Below, piece by piece: positions 39,447 through 49,005 of a stretch of DNA of 64,000 nucleotides (within the stretch, counting starts at the first letter, position 1; every line of letters starts with the position of its first letter). The DNA is from Pseudahrensia aquimaris (GTDB lineage: Bacteria; Pseudomonadota; Alphaproteobacteria; Rhizobiales; Rhizobiaceae), in the NCBI RefSeq assembly GCF_042676045.1, contig NZ_JBHTJV010000003.1, forward strand, positions 682,001 to 746,000, written 5' to 3'. Made by a program: the position numbers and the translations under genes. The notes under the pieces were generated by a model. That model saw only the letters and a program-made list of their open reading frames with translations. It was not told the origin of the DNA and ran no database searches.

Positions 39447-40486
39447 GCAAGAGTCTTTTCGCGGTTTGCCCTACGAATAGCTTTTGCCTGCGCTATCATT
39501 TTTTCCAGCAAGCCTTCCACTGTTCGCGGATTATCAAACGTCAGATGAATGCGTAAAGGGTGGCTTTGCGTGTGTAATAGTTCTTGTGCCCCCCCCATGC
39601 GGCGCAAGCGAATGTGATCTTTTTCAGTCGTCACCAGAACAAGTTTTTCCGCACTGGCATAAGACAACAGTTCGCGGCATTCTTCGGTGGAAAACGGATG
39701 ATGGTCGTGAAAATTGCGCACTTCCACAATTTCCGCACCCGCCTGTTCGAGACTGATGTGGAACTTCTTGTTGTCTGCCAGACCTGAAAAAGCGAGCACA
39801 CGACGGCCTTCGAAATCCTGCGGGTTGTCGATGGAGATCTGCGCTTCAAGGATGGGCTTTGCAGCGCGGGCCGCCTTGCGGATCACCTGCGCAGCACCCG
39901 GAGCCTTTCCGATCAGCAATACAGCGTCACTTGCTAACAACTGGATGCCGAGATTAGCGCGAACCGGACCAGCTGGAATGCAAAAGCCATTGCCTATCCC
40001 CCGCCGTGCATCGACCACAGCCAGCGAGAAATCCTTGTGGAGGCTGGGGTTTTGAAAACCATCATCCATGATGATGATGTCGACCCTTTGCTCAACCAAA
40101 AGCGCTGCTCCCGCTGGTCGATCGGCAGCAACAACCGTGGGCGCTTGCTGCGCCAGAAGAAGAGGCTCGTCGCCGACATCTTTGGCGTTATTCTTTTCCG
40201 TATCAACTAGCGTAGGCGTATTGACCGAACCACCATAACCCCGGCTCAAAAAGCCATGCTTCAGTCCCATATCTTTCACTATGCGGCCCAGCGCCAAGGC
40301 GGTTGGTGTCTTGCCCGCACCGCCAGTGATGAAGTTGCCTACACACACAACAGGCACGTCAGCCATGTTGCTCGCCTTCTGCGTCATGCGTTTGGCGGCT
40401 ACGCGACCATAGATGAAGCCAAGGGGAGAAAGCGCCCATGCGGGCACTCCAGCTTTGGTGAACCAAAAAGGAGGCGCTTCGCTCAT
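39443..40486 (-). CDS. lpxK: Tetraacyldisaccharide 4'-kinase
   Basis: 347-residue inner-membrane kinase that phosphorylates the 4' position of the lipid A disaccharide precursor. The N-terminal span region (WALSPLGFIYGRVAAKRM) is followed by the P-loop-like VGNFITGGAGKTPTALALG. FLSRGYGG, VGDEPLLLAQQAPTVVAADRPAGA and IIMDDGFQNPSLHKDFSLAVVDARRGIGNG complete the family core. It overlaps the waaA stop by 4 bases, forming the expected Kdo-lipid A pair. Confidence 0.95.
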   Translation of the reverse strand: MSEAPPFWFTKAGVPAWALSPLGFIYGRVAAKRMTQKASNMADVPVVCVGNFITGGAGKTPTALALGRIVKDMGLKHGFLSRGYGGSVNTPTLVDTEKNNAKDVGDEPLLLAQQAPTVVAADRPAGAALLVEQRVDIIIMDDGFQNPSLHKDFSLAVVDARRGIGNGFCIPAGPVRANLGIQLLASDAVLLIGKAPGAAQVIRKAARAAKPILEAQISIDNPQDFEGRRVLAFSGLADNKKFHISLEQAGAEIVEVRNFHDHHPFSTEECRELLSYASAEKLVLVTTEKDHIRLRRMGGAQELLHTQSHPLRIHLTFDNPRTVEGLLEKMIAQAKAIRRANREKTLA

Positions 40487-41853
40487 TTAGCGGCTCCAGA
40501 GGCATTGCTTGCACTCGCGGCACGGTTTTTATGCTGCTGCAACCCGACCTGTACGCGCAGGGGCATGATGTAGGCGTCTAACGACAGGGTTGTACGTTCC
40601 AACGCGCCAGTCATGCCATCGACTGTTTCGCGTGCAGCGTCGCGCATCATTTCAAGATCGCTTCGCTTACGCAGCAAATGCAGGACGTGACTTGCCAGCA
40701 TGTTCTCGTCGCTCACCAGACGCGCACCGCCAGCATCAAGCAATTTTTGATAGGTCTCGCGGAAGTTTTGAACATAGCGGCCAGAAAGAATGGCAGCACC
40801 GGTCATGGCAGGCTCGATTGGGTTTTGCCCCCCTTCTGCTGCGAGCGATTTGCCCATGAAGGCAATTTCCGAAAGGCGCAGATAAAGGCCCATTTCGCCG
40901 ATGGTGTCACCAAGAAAGACATCTGTATGCGAACCGATAGACTTACCAGACGAGCGGGTAACGACATTGAGCCCTTGTGCTTGCAGTTCCTCTTCGACTT
41001 CACGCGAGCGGTCTGGATGGCGCGGCACGATGATCGTCAACAGTCCCGGCGCGTGGCTGGCCACCATGCGATGCACTCTGCCCATTATGGCCTCTTCGCC
41101 GCGATGGGTGGAAACAGAGACCCAAGTTGGGCGGTCTTGAATTTGGGACTTTATCTTCGCCAGAACTCTCTCATCAACTTGCGGCACACCAACGTCTGTT
41201 TTCAGATTGCCAGCCACCGAAACCCAAGGCGCACCGAGCGAACGAAAGCGTTCGCCGTCGGTCTCAGATTGCGCGATAACCTGCGAAAGCTGGCCAAAAA
41301 TCGCCTGCGCCAGCGCGGGGCGCTTTTGCCATCGGCGGTTTGAGCGGTCGGACATACGGGCGTTGACGAGTATCTGCGGCACGTTGCGCTTGGCGAGTTC
41401 CGAGATTGTCATTGGCCAGATTTCGCTTTCCGCGAAAATCACCAGATCAGGTTGCCAATGGTCGAGAAAACGGCGCACGGCGCGTTTAACATCCATCGGC
41501 ACATATTGGTGGATGGTCCGCTCGGACAGGCGGTCTTCGGCAATCGAAGCCGACGTGACGGTGCCGGTGGTAAAAACCAGATTAATGCCAAAGCTTTCCA
41601 TGCGTTTGATGAGCGGCATGATTGCAAGCGATTCGCCCACGCTTGCGGCATGAAGCCAGACCAATGGGCCTTCGGGGCGTTTCCAGCTTGCATAACCGTA
41701 GCGTTCGGCTCGACGGCTGCGGTCCTCTTTACCCTTGCGGGCACGGGCGCGCAAAAACGGGCCAGAAAACGGATACAAAATCGATCCGACACCGCGGTAA
41801 AGCATCAAGGCGGTTCTGGCCCAGAAATCTGCCAAAGATACGTTTCCTGTCAT
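40483..41853 (-). CDS. waaA: 3-deoxy-D-manno-octulosonic acid (Kdo) transferase
   Basis: 456-residue GT30 glycosyltransferase that adds Kdo to lipid IVA at the inner membrane. An N-terminal membrane anchor (TALMLYRGVGSILYPFSGPFLRARARKGKEDRSRRAERYG) precedes PLVWLHAASVGESLAIMPLI with the catalytic Glu. Then come IFAESEIWPMTISELAKRNVPQILVNARMSDRSNRRW and the C-terminal nucleotide-sugar fold, with FMGKSLAAEGGQNPIEPAMTGAAILSG, the CMP-Kdo site. The length is about 30 residues more than E. coli. It is upstream of lpxK and about 50 bases downstream of the DUF4170 gene on the same strand. Confidence 0.95.
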   Translation of the reverse strand: MTGNVSLADFWARTALMLYRGVGSILYPFSGPFLRARARKGKEDRSRRAERYGYASWKRPEGPLVWLHAASVGESLAIMPLIKRMESFGINLVFTTGTVTSASIAEDRLSERTIHQYVPMDVKRAVRRFLDHWQPDLVIFAESEIWPMTISELAKRNVPQILVNARMSDRSNRRWQKRPALAQAIFGQLSQVIAQSETDGERFRSLGAPWVSVAGNLKTDVGVPQVDERVLAKIKSQIQDRPTWVSVSTHRGEEAIMGRVHRMVASHAPGLLTIIVPRHPDRSREVEEELQAQGLNVVTRSSGKSIGSHTDVFLGDTIGEMGLYLRLSEIAFMGKSLAAEGGQNPIEPAMTGAAILSGRYVQNFRETYQKLLDAGGARLVSDENMLASHVLHLLRKRSDLEMMRDAARETVDGMTGALERTTLSLDAYIMPLRVQVGLQQHKNRAASASNASGAAK

Positions 41854-41904
41854 GCTTGCCGATGCATCGTGCAGCGGTGAGATTTGTCTTCGGCCTGGAC
41901 GGCT

Positions 41905-42138
41905 TTAGCCGTTTTCCGGGTCCAACAACCTGTGCAGATGAGCCACGTAATAGCGCATATGGGCATTGTCGACCGTTGATTGGGCTTTGGCTTTCCATGC
42001 CGTACGGGCCGACTCAAAATCTGGATAGACACCAACAATGTCAATCTCGTCCAAATTCCGAAAACGGTTGCTCGTCAGACTTTCCAATTCGCCGCCGAAC
42101 ACGAGGTGCAGCAATTGTTTTTCTTGTTTTTCACTCAT
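41905..42138 (-). CDS. DUF4170 domain-containing small protein
   Basis: 77-residue protein of the DUF4170 family, commonly found beside waaA and cysQ in Hyphomicrobiales. The pattern LLHLVFGGELESL, VGVYPDFESARTAWKAKAQSTVDNAHMRYYVAHLHRLLDPE is well conserved. It has no signal or span and its function is unknown. It sits between cysQ-like (25 bases) and waaA (51 bases), all on the minus strand. Confidence 0.88.
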   Translation of the reverse strand: MSEKQEKQLLHLVFGGELESLTSNRFRNLDEIDIVGVYPDFESARTAWKAKAQSTVDNAHMRYYVAHLHRLLDPENG

Positions 42139-42163
42139 CAGATGGCTCCAAAATAAGGTGAGA

Positions 42164-42970
42164 TTAGGCTTGGCGCTGTTTATTCATGGCGCGACGGGCG
42201 AGATCAAGCATTTCATCGTGATGATCCGCATTCGATGCCACTAGCGAGCCTTGACGGGTGGACGGGCAATTATAGCTCAGCGCTTTTGAGCGCATGTCCG
42301 TTAGCCGACCACCAGCCTCGTGAACGATCAGATCCGCCGCTGCCAAGTCCCAGTCGCGGGCTGAACCGCGAGCGAGTGCGACGTCGATTTCGCCCATCGC
42401 AACCATAGCCAGACGCCATGCGAGGGAGGGTATGAACGGCGTTTTTTCAACTGCACGGTCCGCGAAGTCTTCCGTAGCGTTGAGGAAAGGGCGCGGGCCG
42501 GTCATGATCAGCGTGTCCGTCGGTGCGCGAACGCTGGCGGTTCCGCCATCAAGCATTGTGCCAACGCCGAGCGCAGCGCTCAGCGTTTGTTGCAGGACGG
42601 GCGCGACCAGAACACCAACGACCGGACGGTTATCTTCAACCACAGCAATGGAAACGCACCAGCGGTCCATGCCGTTGATGAAGCCGCGTGTGCCGTCAAT
42701 TGGGTCCACCACAAACGTGCGCAGCGCACCCAGCCTTTCGTCGCTATCTTCCGTCTCTTCCGACAACCAACCGTAGTCAGGTCGCGCCTCGAGCAGCTTC
42801 TCTTTCAAAAAAGCATCCACCGCGAAGTCAGCTTGCGAAACGGGGCTATCGCCCTCTTTCCACCAGACTTCCGGGTCCTTTCCGAAATAGGAAAGCGCGA
42901 TTGCACCAGCTTCGCGGCCCAGCTCTTCGACCAGTTTCAAGTCTTTGCGGTTGGGTTCAGCGTCCGGCAA
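42164..42970 (-). CDS. cysQ: 3'(2'),5'-bisphosphate nucleotidase CysQ / inositol monophosphatase family
   Basis: 268-residue Mg-dependent Li-sensitive phosphatase. Metal motifs are visible: WLSEETEDS (Glu), VDPIDGTRGFINGMDRWCVSIAVVED (DPxDGT) and ARGSARDWDLAAADLIVHEAGG (WDxA). It probably hydrolyses 3'-phosphoadenosine 5'-phosphate from sulfate assimilation, but inositol-1-phosphate is an alternative substrate. No ATG is found upstream of the first motif; translation seems to start at TTG 42970, which lies inside the pmbA 3' end (14-base overlap). Confidence 0.85.
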   Translation of the reverse strand: MPDAEPNRKDLKLVEELGREAGAIALSYFGKDPEVWWKEGDSPVSQADFAVDAFLKEKLLEARPDYGWLSEETEDSDERLGALRTFVVDPIDGTRGFINGMDRWCVSIAVVEDNRPVVGVLVAPVLQQTLSAALGVGTMLDGGTASVRAPTDTLIMTGPRPFLNATEDFADRAVEKTPFIPSLAWRLAMVAMGEIDVALARGSARDWDLAAADLIVHEAGGRLTDMRSKALSYNCPSTRQGSLVASNADHHDEMLDLARRAMNKQRQA

Positions 42971-44315
42971 TAGTCAGGCCTTCAATGGCAATGGCTGGCG
43001 TGTGGATGCTGCCCTGCGTGTCGATTTCGCTTGCTGGCTCCAACCGCTTAAACATGTCTTTGAGATTGCCTGCGATGGTGATTTCGCTCACCGCATAGGT
43101 GAGTTCACCGTTCTCGATTCGAAAGCCGCTGGCACCGCGCGAGTAGTCGCCCGTTACCATATTTACGCCTTGCCCGATCAGCTCTGTTACCAAAAGACCG
43201 GATTTCGTGTCAGCAATCATCTGCGCCAACGAACGCTGCCCAGCGTCGAGCGTCAGGTTTGTTGTACCAGGGCTGGTGCTGGAGCCAGAGCGGTTGGCGC
43301 GACCGTTGGTTGCAAGACCAAGTTCGCGGGCGGTGGCACTATCAAGAAGCCAGTTTTGTATCACACCACCATCAATCAGCGGCAGATCTTCAAGCGCCAC
43401 GCCCTCGCCGTCAAAGGGACGCGAAGCGAGGCCGCGCAACCGGTGAGGCCGATCTGTTACGCGCACTGTTTCGCTGAAAGCGGCCTCGCCCATCGCATCA
43501 CGCAAAAACGATGTCTTACGCACAACCGATGCACCGTTCAGCGCGGAGACCATGTGACCAACCAATGATCGCGCCATGCGCGGCTCGAATATTATCGTTC
43601 CCTGCTGGGTAGGCAGCACTTGCGGCGACAGTCGTTTAACCGTGCGTTCGCCTGCTGTCTTTCCGATGGATTGAGGGTCGCGCAAGTCTTTTAAGTGGCG
43701 CTTGCTGTCAAAATCGTAATCCCGCTCCATGCCGGTTCCTTCGCCAGCCACGGCGGAGACGGACAAAGAATAGCGGCTGGCGGCGTAAGATCCGATGAAG
43801 CCGTGGCTTGTGGCCAAAACCGTGCCCCCAATAGAGCGGCCACATCCTGAACCAGAGGATTTGGTCACACCTTTGACGGCCAGTGCAGCCTCCTCGCATG
43901 CGCGTGCGCGCTCTGTCATTTCTTCGACGGTAAGGACCGTGTTGTCCAGCAGGTCTAAATCCGGAAACTGCTTGGCGAGACGCTCTTCGTCCGCCAATCC
44001 ACCATAGGTGTTTTCAGGAGAGACTTTCGCCATTGCCACCGCACGCTCGGCCAATATCGCCGCATCGCCTCCGCGATTGGCCGACACACTTGCGGAACGG
44101 TTTCCGACAAACACTCGAAGTGAGAAAGCATCGTTTTCTGACGCGTCAATTTCTTCCACCGCACCATTTCGTATGTCCACCCCAGTTGATCGGCTGGAGG
44201 CTACAACCGCGTCGCCAGCGTCCGCACCAGCGCGTTTGGCGGCATCCACAAGCTCGATTGCACGGTCTTGCAGCGGTTTGAGATCGAAGTCGGAATCAGT
44301 GGGGTGGTTTTGCAC
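42957..44315 (-). CDS. pmbA: Metalloprotease-related protein PmbA (TldE), TldD/PmbA family
   Basis: 452-residue PmbA/TldE subunit, partner of TldD in a heterodimeric protease that processes small modified peptides and antitoxins. It lacks the HExxxH of TldD, as PmbA does. Visible: DAVVASSRSTGVDIRNGAVEEIDASENDAFSLRVFVGNRSASVSA in the N-terminal domain and TIIFEPRMARSLVGHMVSALNGASVVRKTSFLRD, SRPFDGEGVALEDLPLIDGGVIQNWLLDS and TGDYSRGASGFRIENGELTYAVSEITIAGNLKDMF in the C-terminal domain. It starts at GTG 44315. It is divergent from the Kef-type antiporter. Confidence 0.93.
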   Translation of the reverse strand: MQNHPTDSDFDLKPLQDRAIELVDAAKRAGADAGDAVVASSRSTGVDIRNGAVEEIDASENDAFSLRVFVGNRSASVSANRGGDAAILAERAVAMAKVSPENTYGGLADEERLAKQFPDLDLLDNTVLTVEEMTERARACEEAALAVKGVTKSSGSGCGRSIGGTVLATSHGFIGSYAASRYSLSVSAVAGEGTGMERDYDFDSKRHLKDLRDPQSIGKTAGERTVKRLSPQVLPTQQGTIIFEPRMARSLVGHMVSALNGASVVRKTSFLRDAMGEAAFSETVRVTDRPHRLRGLASRPFDGEGVALEDLPLIDGGVIQNWLLDSATARELGLATNGRANRSGSSTSPGTTNLTLDAGQRSLAQMIADTKSGLLVTELIGQGVNMVTGDYSRGASGFRIENGELTYAVSEITIAGNLKDMFKRLEPASEIDTQGSIHTPAIAIEGLTIAGR

Positions 44316-44341
44316 GCTGGCGTTCTCGTTTTCTCGGCTAT

Positions 44342-44357
44342 CACTGCATAAGCAGTG
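44342..44357. promoter_or_regulatory. 6-bp inverted repeat in pmbA-kef divergent promoter
   Basis: CACTGC and GCAGTG flank ATAA, lying 27 bases upstream of the pmbA start and 55 upstream of the antiporter start. It could be an operator or a chance palindrome; no regulator is known. Confidence 0.3.
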
Positions 44358-44411
44358 CGACCGTGCGCTTCAAGACTGACATTGCCGCACGCTTCATGCT
44401 ATTGGCGAACA

Positions 44412-46241
44412 ATGGCAACCAGCACCACCCTTTTCCTCGATGCGACCGTTCTTTTGGGCGGTGCGGTAATTGCCGCGCCGTTGTTCAAAAAGATCGGGCT
44501 TGGCACCGTTCTGGGCTATTTGTTCTTGGGTATTTTGCTCGGCCCCGTCATCAATTTCATCCATGATGGAGAAAGCGTTTTGCATGTAGCCGAACTCGGT
44601 GTTGTGTTGCTGTTGTTTATCGTTGGCTTGGAACTGAAGCCTGCGCAGTTATGGAACATGCGCAGCGAGATTTTTGGGCTTGGCGCGTTGCAAGTATTTG
44701 TCAGCGGCGTTGTGATCGCAGCGCTCTCTCTGCCTTTTGGCGTAGGGCTTTCCACCGCCATCGTAATCGGCTTTGGCCTAGCGCTTTCCTCAACAGCTTT
44801 TGCACTACAGTTGCTGGAAGACGCGCGCGAACAGCACACACCGCACGGCAAACGCGCCTTTTCGATTCTGCTGTTTCAAGACATCGCCATCGCACCACTG
44901 CTGATTATGGTCGCAGTGTTGGCGGCTGGCTCTATGGAGCTTTCGATGGAAAGCGCAAAGCTGGTGGCCATCGCAGTTGCCAGCCTGATAGGCTTGGTGC
45001 TTGTGGGCCGCTATGCATTGAACCCACTGTTTGGAATCATCGCCAACACAGGTGCGCGTGAAGCGATGATTGCAGCTGCCTTGTTCATCGTGATGGGTGC
45101 CGCACTGCTGATGAACTATGCCGGACTTTCCATGGCAATGGGCGCTTTCATCGCGGGTGTAATGCTCGCAGAATCCTCCTATCGCCATGAGCTTGAAGCC
45201 AATATCGAGCCGTTTCGTGGAATTTTACTGGGGCTGTTTTTCATTGCCGTTGGGCTATCGGTCGACCTATCCACTGTGTTAGAAAACTGGCTGATTATCG
45301 CGCTTCTGGTGCCAGCACTTCTGACGGTAAAGGCGGCCATTCTTTATGGACTTTGCAGGGCATTCGGGTCACCGCACAACATCGCGGTCAAGGTTGCAGC
45401 AGTGCTGCCGCAGCACGGTGAATTCGGGTTCGTGCTGTTTTCCGCTGCCGCCTCGGCCGCTCTGCTGGACAGGGAACAAGCGTCTCTATTGATCGCTATC
45501 GTTACGCTTTCGATGGTGCTGACGCCGCTTTGCGTGAAGCTGGGTTCAATGCTGGTTTCTGAATCGCAGCACGAACATATGGAAGAAGACTTCGAAGGCG
45601 CGGAAGGGTCGCGCATTCTGATGATCGGTTTTTCTCGGTTAGGGCAAGTGACCGCTCAAACACTGCTGGCGGGAGGCTGCGAAGTGACTATTCTCGACAC
45701 CAGTGCCGAGCGTATTCGCAATGCTGCGAAGTTTGGTTTCCGCATTTATTTCGGCGATGGCACCCGCAAAGATGTGCTTCGGGCGGCAGGCATAGAAAAA
45801 GCAACAATGGTCGCCGTTTGCACCAACAAGGTGGAGGTCACCAACCGCATCGTGGATTTGATCCGTAATGAATATCCCGACATCAACCTGTATGTGCGTT
45901 CTTACGACCGTGCCCATGCGCTGGAACTGCTCACCAAAGATGTGACATTCCAAATTCGCGAAACATTTGAATCGGCGCTCAAAATGGGTCGGGCATTGTT
46001 GGAGGGTTTGGGGCATTCCGCCGAGGACGCGCAATTGATCATCAACGATGTGCGTCGGCGTGACCTGGAACGCTTGCGGATTCAGGCTCGGGAAGGTTCA
46101 ATTATGGCGGGCTCCGAGAACCTTCACATTAAACCCGTGCCCGAACCCTTGGTGCAGCCGCGCCAAGAGGCTCAGCCTTTGGACGAGAAAACGGAGCAGG
46201 CGCTTCAGGGTGACGACGACACTGCGGACGCCAAGGCATGA
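44412..46241 (+). CDS. Monovalent cation:proton antiporter-2 (CPA2) family, Kef-type K+ efflux system
   Basis: 609-residue membrane transporter. About 12 spans (residues 5-390) form the Na+/H+ exchanger domain, including GTVLGYLFLGILLGPVINF, LLLFIVGLELKPAQLW, FGLALSSTAFALQLL (the discontinuous helix) and LFFIAVGLSVDLSTV. A C-terminal RCK/TrkA-N NAD-binding domain (about 400-520) has RILMIGFSRLGQVTAQTLLAGGCEVTILDTSAERI. It resembles KefB/KefC, which export K+ in exchange for H+ under electrophile stress; no KefF/KefG partner is adjacent. The start is ATG 44412. Its stop overlaps the MATE gene by 4 bases. Confidence 0.92.
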   Translation: MATSTTLFLDATVLLGGAVIAAPLFKKIGLGTVLGYLFLGILLGPVINFIHDGESVLHVAELGVVLLLFIVGLELKPAQLWNMRSEIFGLGALQVFVSGVVIAALSLPFGVGLSTAIVIGFGLALSSTAFALQLLEDAREQHTPHGKRAFSILLFQDIAIAPLLIMVAVLAAGSMELSMESAKLVAIAVASLIGLVLVGRYALNPLFGIIANTGAREAMIAAALFIVMGAALLMNYAGLSMAMGAFIAGVMLAESSYRHELEANIEPFRGILLGLFFIAVGLSVDLSTVLENWLIIALLVPALLTVKAAILYGLCRAFGSPHNIAVKVAAVLPQHGEFGFVLFSAAASAALLDREQASLLIAIVTLSMVLTPLCVKLGSMLVSESQHEHMEEDFEGAEGSRILMIGFSRLGQVTAQTLLAGGCEVTILDTSAERIRNAAKFGFRIYFGDGTRKDVLRAAGIEKATMVAVCTNKVEVTNRIVDLIRNEYPDINLYVRSYDRAHALELLTKDVTFQIRETFESALKMGRALLEGLGHSAEDAQLIINDVRRRDLERLRIQAREGSIMAGSENLHIKPVPEPLVQPRQEAQPLDEKTEQALQGDDDTADAKA

Positions 46242-47665
46242 GCGCTGCGACGGCGGTCGAGCGCGGAAAATTCTTAACCGGTAGCACAATGCGCCATGTG
46301 ATCGTGATGACGTTGACGGCATCGGCGGGCCTCGTCTCGGTCTTCTTCATCGACGCACTGAACCTTTTTTACATCTCGCTGCTGGGCCAACAGGCGCTGG
46401 CGGCGGCGGTGGGCTATGCCACTACTATCCTGTTCTTTTCCTTTTCCATCGGCATCGGCATGTCGATTTCTGCTTCTGCGCTTGTGTCACGCGCCATTGG
46501 TGCTGGAGAAACAGAACGGTCGAGGAAAATGGCGACAACCGCGCTGATTTATCTGGCCGTGGCTATGGTGGTGTTTTCAACGCTTCTGTTTTTCACCCGC
46601 CATGCAACCCTCGCCATGATCGGTGCGCAGGGTGAGGCCTTGGAGATGGCAGCTCGCTTTATGGCGATCGTCATTCCTTCCATCCCGCTGGTAGGATTTG
46701 GCATGTGTTTCGGTGCGTTGCTGCGCTCGAAGGGTGACGCTAAACGGGCCATGTATGTAACGCTGTCCGGCGCTGCTGCTGCAATGGTTCTTGATCCGCT
46801 GCTGATCTTCGGGTTTGACATGGGCTTGGATGGCGCCGCTTATGCAACCGTGTTGTCTCGGTTGGTGATTGTGGCGGTTGGCCTCCACGGCGTGCATAAG
46901 GTTCACAACATGCTGGGGCGACCCGATGCGGAAGACTTTATCGGCCATCTGCGCCCGTTCATGGGAATCGCCCTGCCCGCGCTGACGACGCAAATGGCAA
47001 CGCCCGTCGGCAATGCTTATGTGACAGGCGCGATTGCCGAATTTGGTGATGACGCGGTGGCAGGATGGGCGATTGTCGGACGGCTCATACCTGTAGCCTT
47101 CGGTGTTATCTTCGCACTTTCAGGCGCGGTGGGGCCGATCCTCGGACAGAACTACGGAGCTAAGGATTACCCGCGTGTGTTGCAAAGCATGAAAGATGCG
47201 TTTGTCTTCACGCTGGTGTTTTGCCTCAGCGTCTGGCTGCTTCTGGCGCTTGGAAAAGACGGGATCATCTGGCTTTTCGGCGCGTCGGGTGAAGCGGCGG
47301 ATATCATCTCAATTTTTTGCCTATGGGGCGCAGGAACATTTGTGTTTGCAGGGGCGCTGTTCGTCGCAAACGCGGCCTTCAATAATCTGGGCAAGCCACT
47401 GCTTGCGACGGCCTACAATTGGGGACGTGCAACGCTTGGAACGATACCGTTTGTATATTTCGGAATGGCATGGGGCGCAGAGGGCGTGATCATCGGCTGG
47501 AGCCTTGGTGCGGTGGTCTTCGGTGGCTTGGGTGTGCTGTCGGCCTATCGCTTGGTTAAAAACCTGCCCGAGACAGATGGTGGCGGGCCAATCGACCCGC
47601 CAACACATTTGCCACCGAGTGCCAACTCACCGTTCACTACGGCAAAGGGTGCAACGACTGGTTGA
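46238..47665 (+). CDS. MATE family efflux transporter
   Basis: 475-residue multidrug and toxic compound extrusion protein with 12 spans in two repeated halves. The first half starts FLTGSTMRHVIVMTLTASAGLVSVFFIDALNLFYISLLG and has FSFSIGIGMSISASALVSRAIGAGE. The second half has ALPALTTQMATPVGNAYVTGAIAEFGDDAVAGWAIVGRLIPVAFGVIFALSGAVGPILGQNYGAK, the mirror motif. It exports cationic organic compounds with Na+ or H+ import. It is translationally coupled (ATGA) to the Kef-type antiporter, suggesting joint expression under toxic stress. It ends 5 bases before a convergent peptidase. Confidence 0.94.
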   Translation: MSAATAVERGKFLTGSTMRHVIVMTLTASAGLVSVFFIDALNLFYISLLGQQALAAAVGYATTILFFSFSIGIGMSISASALVSRAIGAGETERSRKMATTALIYLAVAMVVFSTLLFFTRHATLAMIGAQGEALEMAARFMAIVIPSIPLVGFGMCFGALLRSKGDAKRAMYVTLSGAAAAMVLDPLLIFGFDMGLDGAAYATVLSRLVIVAVGLHGVHKVHNMLGRPDAEDFIGHLRPFMGIALPALTTQMATPVGNAYVTGAIAEFGDDAVAGWAIVGRLIPVAFGVIFALSGAVGPILGQNYGAKDYPRVLQSMKDAFVFTLVFCLSVWLLLALGKDGIIWLFGASGEAADIISIFCLWGAGTFVFAGALFVANAAFNNLGKPLLATAYNWGRATLGTIPFVYFGMAWGAEGVIIGWSLGAVVFGGLGVLSAYRLVKNLPETDGGGPIDPPTHLPPSANSPFTTAKGATTG

Positions 47666-47670
47666 ACACC

Positions 47671-49002
47671 TCAGTTCGTTAGCTTCTGGCCAACTGTCAC
47701 CTGCGTTGGCTCGCCGCCAAACAATTCATTCGCCACCCGTTTTGCCTGCTCAAGCGTGACTTGGTTGAGATAGTCCTCGCGGCGATCGATATAATCCAAA
47801 CCAAGATCAGCCTGCTGAATGGCGACTAGGACCGAGGCGATCTTGCTGGACGAATCTAAATTGGAAATCGCGTAGGTGCCGATGATGAACTTCTTTGCTT
47901 TTTCCAATTCTTCGGCCGTTGGACCCTCTTCACCCATCCGCTTCATTTCTGCGCGCATGATGTCGATAGTCTGTTGCGCGGCAGCAGCGTTGGTGGCCGA
48001 ACCGGCTCCGACCGTTCCCGCATAGTCATAAGTCCCAAGGAATGAATAGACACCGTAGGCCAAACCACGCTTCTCGCGCACTTCTTCATAAAGGCGTGAG
48101 GAAAACGAGCCGCCACCAAGCACGTGGTTGACCAGATAGGCAGCGAAGAAATCCGGATCATCGCGCTTCAGGCCGGGCATGACAAAACCGATGGTTGTCT
48201 GCGGCACATTTAGATCTACGTGGATGGATTTACCCGCTTCAATGGTCGCTTCAGGGATAGCTCTCAAATCTGCCTTTTCTGGCAGGCTTGCGAATACCGC
48301 GTCCAGAATGGGTTTCAATTCGTCCGCGCTGATCGCACCAACCACGCCGATAACAAGATTATCGCGGGCAAATACCTTGTCCTTGTAGCCCCGCAGATCA
48401 TCAACGCTGATCGCTTCAATCGTCTCCGCCGTGCCTTCACTTGGCCGCGCATAGGGGTGGTCGCCAAATGTCGCTTCGCGCAGGGCCTTGGCCGAGAGCG
48501 TGCGCGGGTTATTCTCTTGGCGGCGCAGATTTGTCAGCGCGGAGGTTTTCATGCGCTCGATTGGGTCTGCATCAAAGCGCGGCTTGTTGAGCATCAATGC
48601 CAACATATCGGCGCTCTCCACAAAATTGATGCGCAGCGCTTTGATGCCGCCGGAGAAATTATCCAGACTGGCGTTGAAGCTATACTCCACGCCAACCTCA
48701 TCCAGCTTTTCCTGAAACGCCTTGCTTTCAATATCGCCAGCGCCTTCATCCAGCAGTGTGGTCAACAGGCGGGCTGTTCCTTCTTTGCCGTCAGCATCCT
48801 GCAACGATCCGCCTTTGAAGGAGAACTGGAGAGCCACGATTGGCACAGTGTAGTCTTCCACCAAAAGCGCGGTTACGCCTTTTTCAGAGGTAACAGTTTG
48901 AATTTCAACCGCGCGGGCCGGCAAAAGGGCTAGTGCAAAAAAGGTGAAAAGTGTCAGGCCAGCGATGAGGGCTTTCGCCGGCGTTTGGGTTAGACGGTTC
49001 AT
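47671..49002 (-). CDS. M16 peptidase homologue, inactive subunit (no zinc motif)
   Basis: 443-residue exported M16 family protein with a signal peptide (ALIAGLTLFTFFALALLPARA, cleavage near residue 31). The inverted zinc motif HxxEH is missing: the equivalent segment reads GTARLLTTLLDEGAG. The C-terminal substrate-binding Arg and Tyr are kept in EEVREKRGLAYGVYSFLG. Such proteins pair with an active M16 subunit, which is encoded immediately upstream (3 bases) in the same operon. The complex is expected in the periplasm, cleaving small peptides or exported proteins. Confidence 0.9.
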   Translation of the reverse strand: MNRLTQTPAKALIAGLTLFTFFALALLPARAVEIQTVTSEKGVTALLVEDYTVPIVALQFSFKGGSLQDADGKEGTARLLTTLLDEGAGDIESKAFQEKLDEVGVEYSFNASLDNFSGGIKALRINFVESADMLALMLNKPRFDADPIERMKTSALTNLRRQENNPRTLSAKALREATFGDHPYARPSEGTAETIEAISVDDLRGYKDKVFARDNLVIGVVGAISADELKPILDAVFASLPEKADLRAIPEATIEAGKSIHVDLNVPQTTIGFVMPGLKRDDPDFFAAYLVNHVLGGGSFSSRLYEEVREKRGLAYGVYSFLGTYDYAGTVGAGSATNAAAAQQTIDIMRAEMKRMGEEGPTAEELEKAKKFIIGTYAISNLDSSSKIASVLVAIQQADLGLDYIDRREDYLNQVTLEQAKRVANELFGGEPTQVTVGQKLTN

Positions 49003-49005
49003 GGC